The position numbers were made by a program, and so were the translations under genes. The notes beneath the pieces are model-generated. The model was not told the DNA's origin. It ran no database searches and saw only the letters and a list, made by a program, of their open reading frames with translations. Below are positions 1 through 6,549 of a stretch of DNA of 11,202 bases, piece after piece. Source of the DNA: Desulfurococcales archaeon (lineage in GTDB: Archaea > Thermoproteota > Thermoprotei_A > Sulfolobales > Desulfurococcaceae); the NCBI GenBank assembly GCA_027064845.1, contig JAMOPC010000263.1, positions 1 through 11,202 on the forward strand, written 5' to 3'. The first letter of the stretch is position 1. Each line of letters starts with the position of its first letter.

Positions 1-75
1 GTTTTCTCCAGGAAGGCCTCCTAACATGTGTTTCCCTATTCTTATCTTTACTTGCCCAGTCCATGTATCGTACAT
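1..75 (-). CDS. N-terminus of a conserved gene, possibly MtrH-like methyltransferase (partial)
   Basis: Reading leftward from an ATG at 75, 25 codons stay open to the window edge; the rest of the gene lies outside. The peptide starts MYDTWTGQVKIRIGKHMLGG and continues LPGEN. An isoleucine/valine-rich strand followed by GG-x-PGE resembles the start of tetrahydromethanopterin S-methyltransferase subunit H (MtrH) and its relatives, where an 'IGG..IGGQPGE' segment precedes the barrel; such homologs, which move methyl groups between corrinoid carriers and pterins, also occur in non-methanogenic archaea. A GGGTGA ribosome-binding site lies 9 nt upstream of the ATG, supporting a real start. The coding nature is fairly secure; the family is a guess from 25 residues. 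Confidence 0.55.
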   Translation of the reverse strand, partial: MYDTWTGQVKIRIGKHMLGGLPGEN

Positions 76-187
76 AGTACGTATTCACCCAAGAGAATAA
101 TAATGGTTTGTTTCAACATATTATGTGAATAGGAGAAAATATCTTATACCACAAATTTTCTCATCAGCATTCGTTCCCCCAAGCATC

Positions 188-204
188 GCCCCATTTAAAG
201 GGGC
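188..204. repeat. Small GC-rich hairpin
   Basis: GCCCC (188-192) and GGGGC (200-204) are perfect inverted repeats around a 7-nt ATTTAAA loop, unusually GC-rich for this spacer. It lies about 115 nt upstream of the minus-strand start at 75. It could be part of a leader or of a decayed gene; no function can be assigned. Confidence 0.4.
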
Positions 205-708
205 CTCCACAAAGACTATTCAATAGGTGAAGAGATTATAGCTTCTTCGGTTATTAGAGGTACTTAATGGTTTTTCAGCTACTCCTAGGTATTTATTTCA
301 AATTTTTGTAAATAAATTTACGATCACATATTAAGAATTTAATTATATTAATATATAGCTGAGATCATGAAGTCATAGGTAACATTTATTCCGAACGATG
401 TGCTGATTATGTTCACATAAATATGTCTGGGATTTGAGAAAAGACTCTGATTCACTATTATATTGTGTTCCTATAGTTTTCTGTTTCTGTTATACCATTT
501 TGTCCTAGAATAAGTACTATGGGTTAGAAGCGCCTAGTATCGGATATATAAAATTAATAAGAGAATATTAGTATCAAGTCATTTTTTAAATTAAAAATGT
601 TCATATTTCTAGGAACAAAGAATTCTGGACGTTATTCTTATATATTTTATATATTGAGTTTTATATGTTTTGCCTCAAGACTTGGAATTAGGAAAATAAT
701 AGAAATAA

Positions 709-716
709 TTATAAAA
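709..716 (+). promoter_or_regulatory. Candidate TATA box of the HerA/DruA/NurA operon
   Basis: TTATAAAA at 709-716 sits about 34-41 nt before the GTG/ATG pair at 747/750, with an A-rich stretch upstream that could serve as BRE. A start of transcription roughly 26 nt past the box centre would fall near 739, giving a leader of only about 10 nt. No ribosome-binding site precedes 747/750, which fits a short-leader or leaderless first gene as is common in crenarchaeal operons. Confidence 0.4.
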
Positions 717-749
717 CTTTCATATTTTATTTATAACCAGTGGATTGTG

Positions 750-1361
750 ATGACCTCACAACCTTCTTCGCTGGCTCCTTCGTCGTTAAATAATTTGAAA
801 ATTGGAACAATTGGTTCCCCAAACACGACAACAGTATTCCATGGAGATATCCTTGAAACTAATATAAATCAATCAATTTTAGGACAGATTGTATTTTTCT
901 TTCATTGCGAAAAAGAAGGAACCGATATAAAGGTAAAGATTGTTTTAGGACAAGTTACAAAGTTAGAAAGTAAAAACTTATGGCACGAAGACTATGCTTT
1001 GAGGAGCGTCATTAAGAGACGTGGTAGATTAGATTATTTAAGTGGAGAGACAGATATAAAAGGTATGGTTATAAAATTACTCGGCGTGTATCAGATCGAT
1101 GCAGATACTATTAAGGGATGTCCCAGCGATGAACAAGTTTATAACACTATTATTTCTGGTCAAGCTAATGTAAACATCACAATGAGTACTATCTCGACAC
1201 CTCCAGTGTCTGGAACCTATGTTTATCTTCTTAATGAAGATTTGCTCAGAGTACTACTATCGTACGAACGTGGAAACATAATATTTCTAGGTTATATTTA
1301 TGGAAGCACCACCCCCGCCCCATTTAGGCTAAGACATTTTGGAAGAGAGGTGGCACCATAA
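750..1361 (+). CDS. Stand-alone HAS-barrel protein (HerA N-terminal domain equivalent)
   Basis: A protein of 203 residues if started at ATG 750 (GTG 747 and ATG 597 are alternatives; the 597 extension looks like translated spacer). The segments IGTIGSPNTTTVFHGDI, IGQIVFF...VKIVLGQVTKLES, TPPVSGTYVYLLNED and IIFLGYIYG...APFRLRHFG follow the strand pattern of the HAS barrel, the small beta-barrel that opens canonical HerA proteins and seats them on NurA or DNA. In normal HerA that last segment runs straight into the Walker A motif; here it ends in a stop whose last base is the first base of the next gene's ATG (TAATG), and the next protein begins almost at Walker A. I infer that this protein and the next together equal one HerA. 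There are no catalytic motifs. Assignment is by pattern, not by search. Confidence 0.65.
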   Translation: MTSQPSSLAPSSLNNLKIGTIGSPNTTTVFHGDILETNINQSILGQIVFFFHCEKEGTDIKVKIVLGQVTKLESKNLWHEDYALRSVIKRRGRLDYLSGETDIKGMVIKLLGVYQIDADTIKGCPSDEQVYNTIISGQANVNITMSTISTPPVSGTYVYLLNEDLLRVLLSYERGNIIFLGYIYGSTTPAPFRLRHFGREVAP

Positions 1362-2620
1362 TGAGTGAGTTACCAGGTTTTGGAGAAGCGCGAATGGTAG
1401 GAATATTTGGTAAAACAGGATCAGGCAAATCAATATTAGCCGCTTACCTGATTGCAGGTTTTTCGAGAAACCCTCAACTGGGCATATTAGTTATTGATCC
1501 TCAAGGAGAATTTGCAAGAAACTTCCCAGGAAGTAAAATGCCGGAAGGTAAGTTCGATTTCCATGGACTATTAAAGGCTATGCGTGGACCATTCAAAATA
1601 TATACCTTAGAAAACGTTGGGCTTGACAACAATGATTATGAGACGTTTGTTCGTTTACTAAAGAAGTCGGGTATATTAAGTGATTTTGGCATTAGAGATG
1701 AATTAAAACAAGATGATGCGGGATTATCACTAATTTACGATCTAAAACAAAGTAATAAAAATGTAACAGATATTAGCTTTGATGATCTGCAGAATAATAT
1801 ACGTGAAATCTTACAGCATCTTTATCGGCGATCATATTTAGAAAGAAATGTTTTACCTACATTCAATATTGCTGTCAAATATAATAAAGACCGGATCGAG
1901 AGCAAATTAAATATTATTAAATCCTTGTTTGGGAGGCCTATAAAAATAGATGATATAATTAAAGATGTTGTGAATAATCATGAAGTAATTATTTTAGATA
2001 TATCTAAAGCAGGTTCTATAGCAAGACATTTTGGTTTGGAAGAAATCGAGATCAAGGCTCTTATTTTAGATAAAATAATAGATAAATTAAGACAGAGTGG
2101 AGAAGAATTATTCTACAGAGGTCTTTCTGCTAATGTACTGGTGGTTTTAGACGAAGCTCATAGATATGTGCCAAATACTCTACCTAAAAACGAGGAATTA
2201 GCAAGATTATTGAGAAGAATTCGCGATAGTGTAAGAACAACTAGAAAATATGGAATAGGATGGATGTTCATTACACAAAGCATAGCGGATTTTGATAAAG
2301 AAGTCTATAGACAGTTACATGATTACTTCTTCGGTTATGGTCTTAGTGTGGGGGCAGATTATCAGCATATTAAGGAAGTAACTCCAAAAGAAAGCCTAGA
2401 AGTTTATAGAAGTCTTCCAGACCCCAAGAGAACAGGTCAATATGTGTTCATGCACACGGGTTCGTTTTCTATGTTAAGTACTGTGGCTTCAGCCACATTC
2501 GTTAAAGTGTTTAGCATAAAAGAGTTTATCAAATATAATCTCAATATGGACTATGATGAGTTCTTACAAAAATATGGTGAAGAAGCAATAAAAAGACGGT
2601 TAGAGAAAAGGGTAGATTAA
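1361..2620 (+). CDS. herA: HerA/FtsK-superfamily DNA-translocating ATPase lacking its own HAS barrel
   Basis: This 419-residue ATPase has Walker A GKTGSGKS at residues 17-24, a DPQGEF motif at 46-51 typical of HerA, Walker B VLVVLDEAH at 259-267, and RTTRKYGIGWMFITQS at 292-307, matching the HerA sensor/arginine region. HerA forms hexameric rings that pump DNA and drive NurA nuclease; in archaea this serves DNA-end resection. Usual HerA is about 500 residues with an N-terminal HAS barrel. Here only about 14 residues precede Walker A, and the barrel is encoded by the gene just upstream. The start overlaps the upstream stop by one base, and GAGGTG at 1347-1352 gives a ribosome-binding site inside that gene, so translation is coupled. 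No Mre11 or Rad50 is nearby, so this is probably a specialised copy and not the housekeeping one. Confidence 0.88.
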   Translation: MSELPGFGEARMVGIFGKTGSGKSILAAYLIAGFSRNPQLGILVIDPQGEFARNFPGSKMPEGKFDFHGLLKAMRGPFKIYTLENVGLDNNDYETFVRLLKKSGILSDFGIRDELKQDDAGLSLIYDLKQSNKNVTDISFDDLQNNIREILQHLYRRSYLERNVLPTFNIAVKYNKDRIESKLNIIKSLFGRPIKIDDIIKDVVNNHEVIILDISKAGSIARHFGLEEIEIKALILDKIIDKLRQSGEELFYRGLSANVLVVLDEAHRYVPNTLPKNEELARLLRRIRDSVRTTRKYGIGWMFITQSIADFDKEVYRQLHDYFFGYGLSVGADYQHIKEVTPKESLEVYRSLPDPKRTGQYVFMHTGSFSMLSTVASATFVKVFSIKEFIKYNLNMDYDEFLQKYGEEAIKRRLEKRVD

Positions 2621-2621
2621 A

Positions 2622-3722
2622 TTGTCTATGAATATTGTTATGTGTAAAGAACCGGTCGAAAAATTAAAAGCGCTTAGTCTAGTAGATATTTTAAAGAAAA
2701 ATATAATTAATGAAATCGAAAGAATGAAATCAGCTAAGAATAAGAACGAACTAAGACAGATATACATTAAATACGTCTATAGAAACTATATCAAAGTAAG
2801 ATATAAGCTAGAGTTATATGAAGATGAATTATTTTCTTATGTTGCACAACCTGATGAGATAAACGTCAGAAATATTTCTCCTAAAATTGTAAGAGTTGAT
2901 GGCAATAGAAAATTAAGACTGTTATTTCGTTATTTAACATTTTATTGGTCTTTTCCAGTATCTGAAGGTGTTGGTAGGAGAATTAAATTCATTATATTTG
3001 ACGAATATAATAACAAAGTTATAGGCTTAATAGGATTGAGGGATCCTGTAATAGGATTAAAAGCCAGAGATAAATGGATCGGATGGAACTTAAAAGAAAA
3101 GAAAAAGTACTTATGGCATGTAATGGATGCAGGAGTATTAGGTGCTATACCTCCCTACTCACAATTGTTAGGCGGTAAATTAATTTCCTCGATTTTAATA
3201 TCTAAAGAGATAAGAAAAGAAATCGAACGACGTTATGGATTAAGACATGGATTCTCAGTAGTATTATATACTACAATAACAGTATATGGAAAATCAAGTA
3301 TGCTTTCGCGTCTTAAATATTGGCACTTCATAGGATATACTACAGGTAAAACTACTGTCCACATAGATTTTGATTTGTTGAAACAATTGCTAATTTCAAA
3401 TAATGATCCTGAGGTAAAAAAGTATAAATTTGGTGACGGGCCCAATTGGAAATTACGACTTGCAAGAAAGGCCTCGAAAATTTTAGGCTTTGATATCACA
3501 GACGTAGGGATAAGAAGAGGTATATATGCAGCACCTTTAGCAAATAATTTTAGGGAGGCACTAAGAGGGATAGAAAAGCCGAACTACTATGATTTTAGCA
3601 TAACTGATATTAGTGAATATGTTAAAGAAAGGTATATGATTCCTAGATCCAAAAGAATTAAGCTCTATCCTCCACTTAGGGTATCTACAATAATGAAGAT
3701 GGTGAGATCCTATGAATCGTGA
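2622..3722 (+). CDS. druA: DruA-family (DUF4338) protein, Druantia-type defence component
   Basis: The 366-residue protein matches what I know of the DruA/DUF4338 family over most of its length: IGLIGLRDPV at 134-143, RDKWIGWN at 149-156, HVMDAGVLGAIPPYSQLLGG at 166-185, RYG at 204-206, a VLYTT strand, YGKSSMLSRLKYW at 222-234, IGYTTG at 237-242, GPNWKLR at 273-279 and a C-terminal PRSK. DruA is the signature protein of type I Druantia anti-phage systems; its biochemical activity is, to my knowledge, not firmly established. Residues 1-110 are less conserved and charged. The start is TTG 2622 (AGGGT about 8 nt upstream) or ATG 2628. It begins one base after herA and overlaps nurA by 11 nt, so it belongs to the same transcript. 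Its pairing with HerA and NurA, without DruE, is unlike the Druantia types I know. Confidence 0.85.
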   Translation: MSMNIVMCKEPVEKLKALSLVDILKKNIINEIERMKSAKNKNELRQIYIKYVYRNYIKVRYKLELYEDELFSYVAQPDEINVRNISPKIVRVDGNRKLRLLFRYLTFYWSFPVSEGVGRRIKFIIFDEYNNKVIGLIGLRDPVIGLKARDKWIGWNLKEKKKYLWHVMDAGVLGAIPPYSQLLGGKLISSILISKEIRKEIERRYGLRHGFSVVLYTTITVYGKSSMLSRLKYWHFIGYTTGKTTVHIDFDLLKQLLISNNDPEVKKYKFGDGPNWKLRLARKASKILGFDITDVGIRRGIYAAPLANNFREALRGIEKPNYYDFSITDISEYVKERYMIPRSKRIKLYPPLRVSTIMKMVRSYES

Positions 3723-4923
3723 GAAAAAAACTTTACCTGCTGACGTTGTGGAATGTATCTTATCAGAAAGAAATATTCGAGGAACAATCGATTTTGTTAA
3801 TTCAGCACTTAGTTACCGCGATCAAATTAGGGTTAAAGTGACAGATCTATTGATGAGACAAGGTGAAATACATACACTTCCTAATAGGTCTAGTTCCTTA
3901 AATATAGTAGAAGCTATTGATGGAAGCTATGCGACTCATAGAACAATAGCTTTTATTTTGTTGGTGTTTGGTGCGGCAGCGTATTCCCCCGACAACCCTG
4001 TTCCTAAGCAAAAGCTACGTTATGATGTAAACGCGATTCCTATACTCTTTTCTGATCTTGTCGGTAGGGTAGCACAAGGACTAATGACTTTTGAAGAATT
4101 TTACTTAGCTGCTACATCCCAAGCCGACCTCATTATAATGGATGGTTCATTTATATCTTTCCTTACGCGATTAAACTCAATTATGTCAGCTATAAATGAA
4201 TACCCTTATGACCCTGCTGTTACTACAATAAAGCCTCTTATAGACCCAAATGATCCGGGAAGTTTCTATGCCAAAGCAGGACAAAAATTCATAAGTAAAG
4301 TACTGACATACAACTTAAGATCGTCCGGTCCAAAAATAATAGCTATACCAAAATCGAGCCAAAGCAGAATTATTTTGAGGAAAATAATACATACAGGGGA
4401 TCAAGCATTCGATGAGGCGGTAATGAAATATTATACTGATAGAGCACTATTCACTATAATTTTGGACAAGAATGAATATTATTATAAATATTTCTCCCAA
4501 AGAGATATGACTGGAAGAACTCATAGAGCTAATTTAGGACGTAGGAGCCCAGTTAGACCGGTAGACGCCGATGAAATAGAAGATTTCTATGATGATGAAG
4601 GAAATTATCAAGGCAGGGGTGGTTTTACATTGGTATATTATAGGCCGAAAAAATGGGCACCGGCGTATAAAATTGAGATTCCTGGTAAAGTATCTAAACA
4701 AGTAATTGAAGATATATTATTGAAAATACGGGATTTGATTGTAGACCCATCTATACAAGAACCTTACCCTCAATACATGGTCGATAAGATTATAAAGCAG
4801 ATTGCGAGATCTAGTAAAGCCGTACTAGATGCAGCATATGCCAACCTTACTTCTTATGATCCTTCCCTTATAAGACTTTTATTAACATCATATAGGTCAA
4901 GTATTTCAAAAGGGTCAAGATGA
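3712..4923 (+). CDS. nurA: NurA-domain 5'-3' nuclease
   Basis: A 403-residue protein with the NurA layout: an acidic AIDGS motif at 68-72 (metal-binding D70), a second IIMDGSF at 141-147, a strand followed by PKSSQSR at 213-219 like the conserved lysine/serine segment, a WAPAYKIEIP strand near 315-324 and a C-terminal EPYPQYMVDKI at 350-360 resembling the 'YP..L..AH' helix. NurA is a Mn-dependent nuclease that docks as a dimer on the HerA hexamer and degrades DNA as HerA feeds it. The gene starts inside the end of druA (11-nt overlap), with GGTGA at 3701-3705 six bases before the ATG. The tight coupling argues that nuclease, ATPase and DruA act as one machine. Residues 255-310 carry an acidic/glycine-rich insert (DEIEDFYDDEGN) that may be specific to this version. 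Confidence 0.85.
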   Translation: MNREKKTLPADVVECILSERNIRGTIDFVNSALSYRDQIRVKVTDLLMRQGEIHTLPNRSSSLNIVEAIDGSYATHRTIAFILLVFGAAAYSPDNPVPKQKLRYDVNAIPILFSDLVGRVAQGLMTFEEFYLAATSQADLIIMDGSFISFLTRLNSIMSAINEYPYDPAVTTIKPLIDPNDPGSFYAKAGQKFISKVLTYNLRSSGPKIIAIPKSSQSRIILRKIIHTGDQAFDEAVMKYYTDRALFTIILDKNEYYYKYFSQRDMTGRTHRANLGRRSPVRPVDADEIEDFYDDEGNYQGRGGFTLVYYRPKKWAPAYKIEIPGKVSKQVIEDILLKIRDLIVDPSIQEPYPQYMVDKIIKQIARSSKAVLDAAYANLTSYDPSLIRLLLTSYRSSISKGSR

Positions 4924-5187
4924 TCTTTTACTACTGTTAGAGTATTTTATCTTAAAACATCTTATTTAATAACGAATCCAAAATAATACTTAAAACTTAA
5001 TGTTAGCTACGAGTAATAAGCATAAATTAAAGTAACAGTATTTTGTTAACTTAAACCAAAGGATTCTTCATACATAATATTAACGATAGATGGAATATCT
5101 CTTTCTAATTTTGTTAAATCTTTAATAAAATTTAAAGTATAAGTAAATATAAAAAGATATTTTTGATATCAATAATTGATGAAATAT

Positions 5188-6285
5188 TTATACAGATCCA
5201 TAGTCAAGACCCTTTAGGGCTATTAAATAGGCCGACGCCATATGTTTGTCTAATCTGTATTTTTTCATTATATTATCGTGCTCTTTCGAATGTGTTGTTC
5301 CCTTGGGGTTTACATATTTTGTTCTTATATTATATAATGGTGCTTTCATAGTTATTATTTTTGTAACTGAGCTTCTAAAGGTCATCACTTTCCAGTTATA
5401 GTTCTTAGACAATCTCATGCCATTTTTTATCCATAGAAGCTTGAGTTTTCCTAGTATCACTGGATTCTCTAGGAATAATATTTTGACACCGTGGTGATAA
5501 GCGTATTTTAGCATTTCATGTATCTTCATACCTATAATGGTTCTAGCTTTTTTCCTTGGGAAACCTCTAGATGTGATTTCTCGGAACCAAAATGTATAGG
5601 CGTCTCTCAAACTACCTTTTTTATCAACTATTACTAGGTTAATTCTATCTGTATTAACATCCACGCCACCATAGAACTTTCCATAGTTTTTCCTATACCT
5701 AGTCATGTACTTGTAATAGAAATTTAGTGGAACAATTAATTGGATTTCTCCATGAATCCATACTTTTTCCCTTCTAGCACCGTAGTCTTTAACAACTATT
5801 CTAGCTGTATGTTTTTGTTTTTCTTCGAGTATCTTATCTAGTATTAATCTATAATTATTTGATATTGTGGGTTTCACTGTTATTTTTTCTGTATTATATT
5901 TATAGTCTATCGTTATAATACGAAATCCATAGTTTTGTTTTAGTGTTATGTTCCTTACTGGGTATTCTTTCTCAACTTGTTGGAACATGAGCCAGTCTCC
6001 AAGTTCTACTTCTTTGAAGTCTATTCCCAGCTGTCTACAGGACTCGTAGATACTTCTAACTAGTACTATTACTCCGTCAGTATATCTACGGTTTGGTATG
6101 ATTTCATAAATTATTTTTCTAAACGCGTTCTTCCAACCAATATCAGTAGTTGGTAGGATGGGAAACTGTTTTGCTAAGCTAAGCATTCTATGAGAAGCTA
6201 TCTTAAACAACCATGCAGTACTAAGCAATCGTTTAGCCTTGGTACCATCGACATTAAATGGCATAACTAATGTTATATATTTCAT
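5188..6285 (-). CDS. tnpB: TnpB-like RuvC nuclease (IS605 OrfB family), zinc finger lost
   Basis: From ATG 6285 the protein has 365 residues; GGAGGAG at 6290-6296 supports this start over an in-frame ATG at 6432, whose extension would translate the GC-rich island. The C-terminal half carries the RuvC pieces: YGGVDVNTDRINLVIVD (D209), ILFLENP (E273) and RLDKHMASAY (D346). TnpB proteins are RNA-guided DNA nucleases that ride with IS200/IS605 elements. The four cysteines of the usual zinc ribbon between motifs II and III are absent; that stretch reads VNPKGTTHSKEHDNIMKKY, and the protein's only cysteine lies near the N-terminus. No TnpA transposase is present. It may be a solitary, non-autonomous or domesticated relative typical of Crenarchaeota. 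An intact acidic triad suggests that it is not simply decaying. Confidence 0.75.
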   Translation of the reverse strand: MKYITLVMPFNVDGTKAKRLLSTAWLFKIASHRMLSLAKQFPILPTTDIGWKNAFRKIIYEIIPNRRYTDGVIVLVRSIYESCRQLGIDFKEVELGDWLMFQQVEKEYPVRNITLKQNYGFRIITIDYKYNTEKITVKPTISNNYRLILDKILEEKQKHTARIVVKDYGARREKVWIHGEIQLIVPLNFYYKYMTRYRKNYGKFYGGVDVNTDRINLVIVDKKGSLRDAYTFWFREITSRGFPRKKARTIIGMKIHEMLKYAYHHGVKILFLENPVILGKLKLLWIKNGMRLSKNYNWKVMTFRSSVTKIITMKAPLYNIRTKYVNPKGTTHSKEHDNIMKKYRLDKHMASAYLIALKGLDYGSV

Positions 6286-6289
6286 ACCA

Positions 6290-6296
6290 CTCCTCC
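6290..6296 (-). promoter_or_regulatory. Strong ribosome-binding site fixing the tnpB start
   Basis: On the minus strand GGAGGAG lies four bases before ATG 6285, the best match to the 16S 3' end in the window. It decides the start in favour of 6285 over the upstream in-frame ATG at 6432. Confidence 0.65.
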
Positions 6297-6310
6297 GTAT
6301 GTTTATAGAC

Positions 6311-6340
6311 CTATTTATAAGCTGAAAATTATTTATTAGT
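6311..6340. promoter_or_regulatory. AT-rich, probably bidirectional promoter between tnpB and the GC-rich island
   Basis: The 30 bp hold TATA-like sequences on both strands. TTTATAA at 6314-6320 on the plus strand would start transcription near 6341-6343, exactly where the GC-rich structured island begins. On the minus strand, TTATAAATAG (6320-6311) and an AAATAATT-like box at about 6330 are placed to start a short tnpB leader containing its ribosome-binding site. Inferred from spacing only. Confidence 0.4.
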
Positions 6341-6460
6341 GACCTCGGGGTTCCGAGAACCGCTCCCGAAGGGCGGTGAGGGGCTCTGAGGAGACCGTGA
6401 TGAACCCGAGGGTGAACATAAACAAATATCAAAAATAGTAAAAGTTCACTCTCGGGCGAA
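6341..6460 (+). ncRNA. Candidate structured non-coding RNA, divergent from tnpB
   Basis: This island is far richer in G+C than its surroundings, a known mark of functional RNA in AT-rich hyperthermophiles. It can form a CTCGG/CCGAG hairpin (6344-6348 with 6353-6357, GGTT loop), a CCGC/GCGG hairpin (6359-6362 with 6372-6375) and a CTC/GAG hairpin near 6384-6393. CCTCGGG (6343-6349) can instead close the whole unit with CCCGAGG (6405-6411). A TATA-like box sits at the right distance upstream, and a T-rich run follows at 6479-6497. The strand is uncertain: the minus strand folds equally and would be a long tnpB leader. It could be a scaffold for a guide RNA of the TnpB-like protein, an insertion-element end or an unrelated small RNA. 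The 3' end is a guess. Confidence 0.4.
6405..6456. repeat. 13-bp inverted repeat with AT-rich loop
   Basis: CCCGAGGGTGAAC (6405-6417) and GTTCACTCTCGGG (6444-6456) pair over 13 positions with a single G-T wobble, around a 26-nt loop made almost only of A and T. The left arm can alternatively pair with 6343-6349, so the two structures exclude each other. It may be an element end, a protein-binding palindrome or part of the candidate RNA. Confidence 0.7.
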
Positions 6461-6549
6461 CGGTTTACGAGTGCGTAACTTCTTCATCTCCTTTTTCAGA
6501 ATATGCTTATGGAGTCAGAAATAACTTACTATGATTGATTCTGCTTGTC

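Larger units (their letters stand above)
76..746. other. Long AT-rich intergenic stretch without a convincing gene
   Basis: About 670 bp separate the divergent minus-strand gene at the left edge from the HerA/DruA/NurA operon. I find no intact gene. On the minus strand between about 121 and 285, two short frames look protein-like: one reads VPLITEEAIISSPIE before a stop, the next reads VEAPLNGAMLGGTNADEK and on to a TAA at 123-121. This could be a frameshifted relic. The stretch 300-600 is AT-rich with nothing recognisable. The frame of the first operon gene stays open back to an ATG at 597, but the extra 51 residues look like translated AT-rich spacer. Confidence 0.5.

Noticed and set aside
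597..749. N-terminal 51-residue extension of the HAS-barrel frame
   Set aside because: AT-rich, hydrophobic translated spacer without family resemblance; a TATA-like box at 709-716 and a start at 747/750 fit better.
5046..5171. Minus-strand open stretch of about 42 codons ending in DIPSIVNIMYEESFGLS
   Set aside because: No start codon with a ribosome-binding site; too short in AT-rich DNA to separate from chance, though a small gene relic cannot be excluded.
6386..6403. CTGA followed eight bases later by GTGATGA, like D'/C' boxes of a C/D guide RNA
   Set aside because: No matching upstream box C nor downstream box D at usual spacing; better explained as part of the larger folded island.
6286..6432. 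Upstream in-frame extension of tnpB from ATG 6432
   Set aside because: It translates the GC-rich inverted repeats; the GGAGGAG site and the family start support 6285.
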